NCBI GenBank assembly: GCA_003956705.1
Contig: QZCP01000282.1
Location: 28,933-92,932, forward strand
Origin: Brevipalpus yothersi
Lineage: Eukaryota; Arthropoda; Arachnida; Trombidiformes; Tenuipalpidae
Reading direction: 5' to 3'
DNA: 64,000 nt
Made by a program: the position numbers and the translations under genes. Position 1 is the stretch's first letter. Each line of letters starts with the position of its first letter. This document shows positions 55,527 through 64,000 of the stretch, piece after piece. A model generated the notes under the pieces. That model was not told where the DNA came from and searched no databases. It worked only from the letters and a program-made list of their open reading frames with translations.

Positions 55527-56697
55527 TCAAGTGGGAAACACATAGAGCAACACATAATATACTCAATCATGAATAGAATGTTTCACGAAATACTGATTAT
55601 GGGTGTGAAAAGAATGGTGTATAGTAAGGCTAGTAGTAAGAAATCTATGGGCATAACATGGTATGTTGGCAATGTGTATAGTGAAGAGAAAGAGAAAGAA
55701 AAGAATCAAAGTGAAAATCGATTTTGATTATTCGTTCCTCTCATCATGAACACAATAGCACTAACTATCATTGACGATGGTTGACTATACTAACATTTAT
55801 GTCTATCTATTCTCTCTCTCTTTCACTTTGCTATTCCTTGAAAAGCAAAATTGAACAAGAATAGTTCACCTCGACATTTTGCTAACATCTATGGTGTCAT
55901 CAGGGAAGATGATCTGTTAACTGAGAGTCCTAGTTTCCTGGTTTATATTTGACATGCTTCTTTTTCTTTCTTTTTCTCGTTTGATGATAATAATAATAAG
56001 CAGGAAAAAGAGAATTGAGAGAAGACAAGAAGAAGAGAAAAAAAACGGAGAGAGTAACGAAGAAAAAGTGTGAAAGGTGCTCGAAAAAAAGGCTAGACAA
56101 CTCTATATAGATGAACAAACGTATATCGTTCAATAAATGTCAGCAAGTATATTCATAAAAAATGGGGTATTATGAGCATCTACCAAGGAATAATGTCATA
56201 TAATGGCAAAAGAATAAGGTGTTGAGACCTGTACTGAATTGAAAATTGAGCTGATGATGAGGCTCAATTGAAAATCAGAATGAGGTGAGGATTAACAAGG
56301 CAGAAATTGACTAGGATACATGCGATGCATTGATAAACTTGTCTAATTCTCTAAGGTTGAGAATTGCTGAATCCTTTTTTAGCTTATCATTCTCGAATAC
56401 CAAGTGGAACTTCAATTCTCATCAACTGGACAACTGACTCAATTCATGTATATGCCTCTTCCTTTCTCATCTAATTGGGAAGCTTGCTAGATTTTCAAAT
56501 AATCGAATTCAAATCATCAAATCATCTGAATTTTATACTCTCGAGTCCTGTCCTATTCGAATTGATAACTATTGATTCTCATTGTTAGGTCAACCTCAAC
56601 TTTTGTGAATTATCAGCATAATTTTTAAGTCAAATTCTCGATTGAACTATTGATTCTGATTCTCATCAACACTCTAGATGTACTACAAACAAGTTAC
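52993..56697 (-). other. Probable last intron of the Sidestep-like gene
   Basis: About 3.7 kb lies between the tail exon and the putative last exon. From about 53.0 to 55.4 kb it has no long GA/TC tract and is plain AT-rich sequence; one long (CT)n tract sits at 55471-55524. A 64-codon frame at 54437-54631 (+) has no motif I recognise. Confidence 0.45.
55471..55524. repeat. (CT)n microsatellite, 54 bp
   Basis: The only long dinucleotide tract in the putative last intron of the Sidestep-like gene. Confidence 0.96.
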
Positions 56698-57294
56698 CAA
56701 AATGAATGTGACCTTTGTCCAGATCATTTTGAGGCAAATAACCGATGGAAGGAATAATATCAGGAGGTCCCTTGTTCGCATCTGATGTAATACTGGTCAC
56801 CGAATATTGATGCTGCTGTACGGTACCGGAAGTCAATACCACTTCATCGCATAAATTATCACCACAACAGCAATCCACATCACCGTCTTCATTGAATACA
56901 GTTCCACCATTGCCTGGCTCTTCGGTTTGGGGAGGATATTGAACTATACCGGCATTTGGACGTGGTAATTGAATGATGTGGCGATGATTGCGTATCCTCA
57001 GGACGGCAAGTATTCCCAAAACAATCAGTACAAAGGAGACAACAATAATGCTAATCAAAAGTCCCATTAGCATTGGTCTTCCGATGAAAAGATTTTGTGC
57101 CTCATCAAATACGGAGGATTGGCCATCACCATTGCCCACCAGCTTTTGGGCTTGCTGTAGGGTTTCCGCTGAAATCCATATTCCTTCGGAACGTCCGCGA
57201 AGATGTTGCGAAAAACAGTGTATTCGATAGTGTGTGGATGGAGTGAGTTTGGTGAGATAAAATTTTATATCATTATCATGCATCACATACAGTT
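56698..57294 (-). CDS. Sidestep-like receptor, exon with end of FN3, transmembrane segment and cytoplasmic tail
   Basis: The acceptor is AACACAG|AA after a pyrimidine-rich stretch. The phase 1 entry joins the FN3 exon as SHSY-E-LYVMHDND. Residues 1-46 of the exon finish the FN3 domain, with YLTKLTPSTHYRIHCFSQ and a GRSEG turn typical of the F-G region. About 28 linker residues lead to a single membrane helix at residues 75-99 (from MLMGLLISIIV to LGILAVL). A basic stop-transfer stretch, RIRNHRH, follows, so this is a type I receptor. The tail of about 100 residues has a Pro-rich part (QLPRPNAG, YPPQTEEPG), an unusual acidic Cys cluster (VDCCCGDNLCDE, residues 140-151), a Ser/Thr run (YSVTSITSDA) and KGPPDIIPSIG. 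The exon probably ends at the donor TTTTG|GTAACTT in phase 1. If that donor is not used, the frame runs to a stop at 56666, adding a codon for Gly and then NLFVVHLEC. Confidence 0.88.
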
Positions 57295-60200
57295 CTGTGT
57301 TTGGGGGAAGAGAAAGAGGAGAGACAAAATGGAAATATTAATGAGAATTCAAGTATTCCGCAGAATGCTGTTGCTACTGTTGTTGTTGCGGATGCTGGTT
57401 AGCAAGTGACCAGAGAAGAAAGTAAAAAAAATTCTATATGCTTGACACGATATATTGGTGGAAAGAGAATGGTCCCAAATGGCCAAAAAGATCAATGTCC
57501 AACAAGGAACATTAGCAGTTAGTGCATCAGAGAGAATGGATTTGCCAAAAATGTACAACATAGTGGATGGAGAATATTTTCATCTCTCTCTCTCCAGATT
57601 TATTATTAATTGATGAGTTTTGTGACCCTATGAGCAGTTGGTGTATGTTGACCCCTGTATGTGATACGATGGAAAGATTCATGAAACATGCTTCAACGGA
57701 AAAGATTGAAAATCTTATGGTGATGGAAGATGATGAGGATTGTACAGACAGAAACATATTTTGCAGAATGGATGCTGTTCAGAAATGAATGTTCTTACAT
57801 GGTTGATGAAAGAATGGGAAAGTGTGGGAGAGATAAAAGATGGAGGAAAAGTGCGAATAAAGGGCAGAAAAATACTTGATGAGGAGGAACAGTTGTAGAG
57901 GGAGGATAGAAGAATTAAGGAGGATAAAGATCATAGAGAGAGAGAGACAGAGTAGTGATGAGAGTGAGAAGATGTTGTAATGGTGATGGTAAGATACTGG
58001 TCAACATCAAGCGAAAAAGATGTGTGTCCAACAAAAGTTGATGAGTGAGGCTCAAGAGATTACTAGGTCAGCAGTGGGCCATATTTATTTTGCACTGGGC
58101 CTACTTTTTGGCCATCTCATTCCGATGCATCATTAATCTTGCCATCCCAACAGGTTCAGACTTTTTTTTCTTTTACCACTTTCACCGGGAATACACATCC
58201 ACATCCATATGGAGTCTTATCGTGGTCAATTTTGGAGAAAAGAAAATCTTTCTCTCTCTCGCTTTCCAAAAAGAATCACCTGAAAGGTATACACTTTCTC
58301 TATCTCAACTTTTATGTCCACTAATAGAGGAAGAGTGAACACAAAGAAGTGTCACTTTCGAAAGATATATAGATATATCATGGATGGAACAAATACTAGA
58401 AGAATAGATAGAGAGAGAGAGTAACAAGTCACACACTCACACACAGCTAGAGAGTCCTAAAGTCTATGTGAATCTAGGTGAAGAAGTGAAACAGAAAATA
58501 CATATACACTAACATTGGCTACCAGAGATTTGTCTATACCCAAAGTAATTTCCTTCGGGATGTCCATGTTTTATGTGCTTGTGTACGAGTGAACGAGCAA
58601 GATTGAGCCTTAGCATGTGAAAGTGAAGCTGAAAATGATAGAAGCTAGGAGAGAGAAAGAAAGGAAGAAAGAAAGAAAGGGAGGGACTTTGCTGGATAAG
58701 AGAGACAAGCAAATACTCTTACCTTCCTCTTCATATAAGGTCTAAAATTCTTCTCTTAGAATATTGAACATGGAATCACGATGAATATCAGCTCTTGATA
58801 GTATTCAGTGATTCAAGTATATGTGTATTCCAAGATTTATCTAAACATTTGACTCTACAGATGAGAGCTCTTGTAATCGCTATTTTGACTCTTTAATCCT
58901 ACTTTATACACAAATATTATCCAGGTTGTTAAGCTCATCAACTCAACATTGAATGTAACAGTAAATCCAGTTTGATTTTTGTATGCTAACATAACAAGCA
59001 TACTTACAAATAGACATAATTTAGCCCAGAAAGCTAACTGAAGAAGAAATGGAAGCGAAAATAAATCTTGTGCAAACAGATTGAATTGAAAAAAAGTATC
59101 TTCATGATTGGAATTTTGATCACTGATTTATATATCTCATGTAAAAAGATTTGCTCATACTTGTGTCTCTGGGAGCGAAGAAGAAGCCAAAGAATGGAAG
59201 AATTCCCTCAGATTTTTAGTGCCTCCTTATTTATTGAAAGGAAAGCATCATCTGAACAATACTGATGATGATCATGAAACATCAATGACCACCCGAGAAA
59301 AGAAACTCTCAAACCAAATGATTGCCTCGGCACTTTGATAACTGCTTGGGTATAGTGTTGAAAAAAAGTAATGTCCATCTTTTATACACTTTCGATGACC
59401 ATACTCACACTTACTCTACACACAATTCTCAATATACAGGTCAGATAAAATAGAGTGACACATTCAATCAATATTAATTGCTGGCTGGAAGCAATCTTTG
59501 ATCAAGAAAGAATAAAGCTGTATACTGAATGTGATCAGAATGGTGGTCATTTTTTTTGGGAGAAATCTTTTGTCCAGAAAGGAATGAGAATACAGAAGCC
59601 TAACTAGAACAAGAACAGGTAAGCCTAGAGTGTCCAGATAGTTTGCATCACAATTTTAATTCCTCAAGTAATACCAAGCTTCTGAGGAATTCATTTTGAA
59701 GGATTTCAAAATCCTCAATAGCCCATTAGTGCAGATCTTATGAAAATCCTATTGGGATTCCCTATAGAAGGACAAAATCTGAACATTTTTCCTGAACAAT
59801 GGTGTATGATTATTATGTCAACCTTTTAGCTAAACAGTTATACAACAGATAGGAAAGAGGCAAGGAAATGAGACTACTTGAAATTTTAAATTGACTCCAG
59901 ATATTATTATGGGAAGAGGGAATAAATTGAATGACAAGTAGGTTCATCCTATGATCCATTTTAGGAAACCATTTTGCTCATATTTGACAATTTAATTCCA
60001 TGTTTTCATCATGTTACTCCTGTTCATTTCATTAGCTCTTATTAAGGAAAAGCTTTCACACATACACACACATAAATGCTACTGTATACTACGCACTATA
60101 TTAATACTCGACTGGTCAACTGGTCAACTTACTGGCCCATATACACTCATGCATCTTCCACTCGAAAAGGCGAGATAATTTCCGATACACATTCTGAATA

Positions 60201-60673
60201 ATCGATGCCACTCATCAATCTGGCGGAGCTGTTCAATTATATGAACTGAAAGAGACGCAAAATCAGCATCAACTGAGCTATTGGTACTACAATACGGCTG
60301 CTGGATGACTTTGAATTCCAATATACACGATCATTATTATCATGATGGTGATGAAATTCTTTGATTCACACTGATGCTGAATTTCCTGTAGGGAAGTGTG
60401 TGTAAGGAATGTTCAAGATGGACAAATGTGATTGAAAGATGATATTTTCTTGTCCCTGTTAATTGAGCCACTTTTGGTTGAATCATTTTCTTTTGGCCAT
60501 CAATGTCAAGTGTAGATAGTGATCATGATGTGTTCATTATGATGTTGAGAATTTCAAGATAACCAAAATAATGATGATGTTCATCATTATTCACAGTGAA
60601 TATAATGAAAATCAATCGGATTGCAGCAAACAGCAGTAAAAATCAATTGTCAATGTAAAAAATTAAAACTTAC
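57295..60673 (-). other. Intron splitting the FN3 domain of the Sidestep-like gene
   Basis: It runs from GTAAGT at 60673 to ACACAG at 57295 and interrupts a codon in phase 1. It contains the candidate cassette exon at 60133-60245. Plus-strand open frames at 57567-57788 and 58045-58338 show no family motif and were not called. Confidence 0.75.
60133..60245 (-). other. Candidate cassette (poison or soluble-isoform) exon inside the Sidestep-like gene
   Basis: Both flanks look like functional splice sites: acceptor TTTTGCGTCTCTTTCAG and donor GGGCCA|GTAAGT. Only one frame is open through it, the one reached by phase 1 entry. That is the phase in which the preceding FN3 exon ends. It would read V-HIIEQLRQIDEWHRLF and so on to SVYGP. 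The 113-nt length is not a multiple of three. Spliced on to 57294 it gives Asn-Cys-Met-stop; if the donor is ignored it gives Val-Ser-stop. Either way the protein ends before the membrane helix. It is not in the main model because the FN3 domain joins cleanly without it. It could be a decoy. Confidence 0.35.
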
Positions 60674-60931
60674 CATACGAATGTGACTTATAAGGTACTT
60701 TGAGTGGATAAGAGGCATTTATGATCGGATATGGTTCATTTTTACGATATACTTGACAAATGAATATGCTTGATGGATATATGAATAATCCACGTAATGG
60801 CTGATACTCATCATCACCTGATCGAATTTCATCTGATGTGTAATTTACTCGTACATCAGGTAAACAATGTATAGCTAATGAGTCATCACTTTGATTGGCT
60901 ATTCTACAACGAAAGGCCAGATGAGGTGGAT
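60674..60931 (-). CDS. Sidestep-like receptor, exon with first half of fibronectin III domain
   Basis: The exon is 258 nt and phase 1 at both ends (acceptor ACCATAG|AT, donor TATG|GTAAGT). Joined to the preceding Ig exon it gives ITSS-DPPHLAFRCRIANQSDD. The D-P-P start, an NQ-S-x-x-S-L segment and a following cysteine (SLAIHCLPD) are what a Sidestep FN3 domain shows after its last Ig domain. Further on, FICQVYRKN has the C-strand look of FN3. Three N-glycosylation sequons are visible (NQS, NYT, NAS), consistent with an extracellular position. Between HCLPDV and FICQVY lies an extra loop of roughly 20 residues that is rich in Asp, Glu and Ser, longer than I expect in this family. The exon ends after VPYKSHSY and its last G completes a Glu codon with the next exon. 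Neighbouring introns are about 2.6 kb (upstream) and 3.4 kb (downstream). Confidence 0.82.
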
Positions 60932-63569
60932 CTATGGTATAGAGGAAAAGGTATATGTTTGAGGATAGAAAGAAAGGGGAATAAAAAGCCATAAAAAGTT
61001 AGTGAATTTCATGGGGAAAAAGTGGTAACAGTACAGTTTGAGAATAAAAAATACCAAAAAACATCGATTTGAACCGGTAATCGAAAGAGGTAAGAAGAAT
61101 GGAATAGCATCAGTGAAGAATTTTGAAGATTACAAAAAGGAAGGAAGAAAAAAAGCAATCACCATTATCATTATGGAGAGAGAAAGAAAGTAAAAAGAAT
61201 GGGCAGAAAATGGATCAGAAAAAAACGAAGAGAAAGAGAAAGAGAAAGAGAAAGAGAGAGAGAGAGAGAGAATTCCCATAGTCTAAGAAAGGAATCATTT
61301 TTGGGTAAACGAAAATAGATTTTTCAACATTCTCACCGTCAAAGCTATCAGCTTGGAAGGTGGAGAGGAGAGGTATCGATATTAACAATGATTTCACAGT
61401 TATTTGAAGGAAAAAAAAGAAGAAAAATTTTCTTCGGAAGAAATCCTGGCCAAAATTCAGACAAAATGAAACCTTTTCTAAACTTTTATTAGAGGCAAAA
61501 ATAGAATAGAAAACTTATTGAACAAAACACGAAACACATACAACAACCAATAACATATACACACACACATAAACACGCTCAACACATCACGTCTTTTCGA
61601 TCGACAATCAAGTGAGAAAGTGAAAGTGAAATGTGTAATGGAAATTGTATCTGATTGCCGTCATCATGGTTGGAAAAGTTTTGGAATACTTTTTGCTATC
61701 ATGTGTTATTACGCTGATCAATATGGTAAAGCGATGGACAAGAGGGAAAACAGGGAGAGGAAGAGGTTGATGAAAAGTGGTGATGAGTGGTAGGCTTCAT
61801 TAGGCATGTATAGTGGAGGAATACACCAGAATTGGGGATGATGGAAAGAGGAGAGAGAAAGAGGATGAATTGTGGAGAAGATGAAATTGAACAATTTGGA
61901 TGATCTCGCTTGTTTGCTGGGCTCCAAACGAATAGATGAGAAAAAGGAATCAATCATTTTCCGTCCACAGATCATGTTGATCAGAGAAGACGCAAGCATG
62001 TGAAAAGTTCTGCTCTGACGGAAAGATTGAAGAGAGAAGAAGATGGACGAGATTTTTTTTCTCCCATCCTCATCCTCATCTACTTTCTCTCTCTCCATGT
62101 ACTTGTTCTTACATCCAGATTATTCAGTCTCTTCTTCTCCATGGACCCAAAGTACGCTTGTCTACATCTTAAAAGATGGCCAAGAATGAAGACATCTCTC
62201 TTCCCTGTTCAATTGAGTGCATGGTTGGTATGCAAGTGATGCGTTCAAGCTTGGAAAGAGAAATAACCGAAATCTTGCCAGTATGTGAGGGTGTGTGTAT
62301 GTGTATGTGACTATAGATGATATTATCATTGGCAAAAGTGAGAGAAGGTGAAAACTATTCGAAGCAAAATCCAAGGTATATGTACAAAATAGAGGCCATG
62401 AACATGGTTCATTCACCTTATACATATATATTGATTGATCATTAGGCTGATAATATCCACTGAAATTTTATACAGAATGACACATGTATGAGGTCCTTTT
62501 TGATAGCCTTGAGCTGTATACTCTTACATTGGACTGATACTGACAAGTTTTATATGATGCACACACCTTCTCTGGGTAATACATAGCCTGAATAACGGTA
62601 CTTGTTCCCCAAAAAGAGAATGGAGAGAGGAACTGCTCATCTTTTCTCTCTCTCTCTTTCTCTCTCTCCTTTTTCAACACTTCATGAAAAATAATCTGGA
62701 TTCTGCAATCGCTCATCTTGAATGTCATGTGAGTGGAGCATTTTCGAAAATGCCAGACTCTTTTCAGACTATCTGACTATTTGAGTTCAGAGAATCAGTT
62801 CTTTGAATCAATGTGCAGACCAACAATAACATCCTCATAGCCACTTTACAAGCCATGTACTTTATCTAATTTGTGTTGGAATTTGATTTATTAGGTCAAA
62901 CTTTTCTCTGCTACGTTCATCACATTCAAAATAGCAATAGCTTTCCATAGCTTTTCATTTTCAGTCCAAAAATAATCGACCTCACATTCCCTGAATATAT
63001 ATCTATACCCACACACACACATGTACATGATTTTTCGACAAGGAGACCAAAAATTACATGCATATAATTTTTGTACATGAAAGATATTCGGGGTATATAT
63101 ATTTATCATTTTGATTGAAGTTCAGATTCAAGCGAGGCGAAAGCAAGAGAGATACACACATAGACACACACAGTCCCTGTCTAGGAAAAAGAGGAGAAGT
63201 GAGAACAACTCTATTCTCCATCACAAAAAAATGATGCTCTCAATGATTTGTCAGCATGAATATAATGCGTATTGTCACGCAAGGCTTGACGTCCCATAGA
63301 ATTTGGCTCATCGACTTGAATATGAGACTCCACATGTAACGATGATGAATGATAATTTGAGAGAAAGAAAGAAAGAGAAAGAGAATCTCATTCTTGTCAG
63401 TCTGATTTTATACCTTTACTTTCTCTTTCTCTCTTTCACTCTTCATCCTTTTTCACGGATGCTGTTCTCTTCTTCTTAGGCATCTTCCTTCTTACCTCGA
63501 CTTATGGGTATAGATTTTCAGATTTACGGATAGAGAGATAGAAAGAGAGAAAAGTCACTCTCTTCTTAC
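60932..63569 (-). other. Intron between the last Ig and FN3 exons of the Sidestep-like gene
   Basis: This intron of about 2.6 kb runs from GTAAGA to ACCATAG in phase 1, the usual phase at Ig/FN3 domain borders. It carries a purine tract at 61229-61271 and otherwise nothing I can assign. Confidence 0.78.
61229..61271. repeat. (GAGAAA)n-(GA)n purine tract
   Basis: Hexamer-like AGAGAA units passing into GA, within the intron between the Ig and FN3 exons. Confidence 0.92.
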
Positions 63570-63685
63570 CTGATGATGTGATGTGAAATGTGCAAGCTCT
63601 TTGCTGAAGGCCAACATCATTCTTGGCTATACACTCGATTATGCCAAAATCGGTGGTCTCATGAGGCGCATAACTCAAAGCAGAA
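63570..63685 (-). CDS. Sidestep-like receptor, exon with end of last Ig domain (partial gene)
   Basis: This exon encodes about 38 residues forming the E-F-G strands of an immunoglobulin domain. The frame contains ALSYAPHETTDFG, then IIECIAKNDVGLQ, then RACTFHITSS. The Asp-Phe-Gly-x-x-x-Cys motif carries the F-strand cysteine. The layout (a YxP element, D-Y/F-G, Cys, A-x-N-x-V/I-G-x-Q, C-x-F-H-I) matches what I know of the final Ig domain of Sidestep proteins. These are arthropod cell-surface receptors that bind Beaten-path proteins in axon guidance. The 3' end is a good donor (CAG|GTAAGA) in phase 1. The acceptor (GGAAAAAAG|T, phase 2 entry) is weaker, with its pyrimidine tract further upstream in a (TC)n repeat, so the 5' boundary is less sure. 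The exons for the start of this domain, the earlier Ig domains and the signal peptide lie beyond the right edge. Family call fairly sure; paralogue unknown. Confidence 0.8.
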
Positions 63686-63707
63686 CTTTTTTCCAGTTGT
63701 AATAGTA

Positions 63708-63709
<2 letters not shown>

Positions 63710-63742
<33 letters not shown>
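63710..63742. repeat. (GA)n microsatellite beside the Ig exon acceptor
   Basis: It reads (TC)n on the coding strand and ends about 25 nt upstream of the proposed acceptor at 63686. Confidence 0.95.
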
Positions 63743-63744
<2 letters not shown>

Positions 63745-63947
63745 AATAAGAAGATTTAGTAAGAGGAAGAAAAAATCTTTCACATATACAAAATCTGGAG
63801 CAAACATGCAACAGTGAGAAAGACACAGAGAAAAAAAGATGCAGCAATTCGAGATGTAAAGCTTGAGAAGACATGAAAATTGGAGAGTTTTCATTCTTCT
63901 TTTTTTTATATATCAACCATTGCTTCGAGTCTCTGTGTATATGTTTT

Positions 63948-63950
<3 letters not shown>

Positions 63951-64000
<50 letters not shown>
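63951..64000. repeat. (GA)n microsatellite running off the right edge
   Basis: A perfect GA run of at least 50 bp, truncated by the window end. Confidence 0.96.

Noticed and set aside
57567..57788. 73-codon plus-strand frame preceded by a (TC)n plus CAG acceptor-like site
   Set aside because: Lies antisense within an intron of the Sidestep-like gene and has no convincing donor or motif. The acceptor-like site is expected wherever TC repeats end in CAG.
58045..58338. 97-codon plus-strand frame with a hydrophobic stretch
   Set aside because: Antisense to an intron; no family pattern, and hydrophobic runs are expected in T-rich sequence.
61061..61085. Sequence resembling a tRNA B box on the minus strand
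   Set aside because: The motif is imperfect and no matching A box, anticodon stem or acceptor stem could be built around it.

Overview
This is intron-rich eukaryotic nuclear DNA, AT-rich by eye and crowded with simple repeats, mainly (GA)n/(TC)n dinucleotide tracts. The recognisable coding sequence is in short exons with GT/AG splice sites, mostly in phase 1, on the minus strand. One gene looks like a member of the Sidestep family of immunoglobulin-superfamily receptors, which is known mainly from arthropods. The source is therefore probably an arthropod. A mite or other chelicerate is possible, but the sequence does not settle this.

Right side (52.8-63.7 kb, minus strand): the 3' half of a Sidestep-like transmembrane receptor. 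Reading right to left there is the end of the last Ig domain (63570-63685), the first half of a fibronectin III domain (60674-60931), the rest of that domain plus the membrane segment and most of the cytoplasmic tail (56698-57294), and a probable last exon (52784-52992). The three joins are all phase 1 and keep one reading frame. The 5' half of the gene (signal peptide and the earlier Ig domains) must lie beyond position 64000. A 113-nt piece with good splice sites at 60133-60245 could be a cassette exon that stops the protein before its membrane anchor.

Middle (37.1-37.55 kb, minus strand): the 5' coding exons of a second gene. They hold an initiator ATG, a strong signal peptide and a short basic, His-rich mature N-terminus, and exit in phase 1. 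A splice acceptor upstream of the ATG implies at least one further 5' UTR exon, and a six-codon upstream ORF overlaps the start codon. Its remaining exons should lie at lower coordinates, but I could not identify them with confidence in the window.

Remainder (about 1-37 kb, 37.6-52.8 kb and the introns): no gene I can support. It holds about 40 GA/TC microsatellites in both orientations, some (GT)n, (CTAT)n, (GAAA)n and (CTTT)n tracts, and two assembly gaps (26146-26330 and 31026-31027), both inside GA/TC repeats. Many apparent open frames in these parts are Ser-Leu or Arg-Glu translations of the dinucleotide repeats. I saw no tRNA, rRNA, CRISPR array, transposon or bacterial-type operon.
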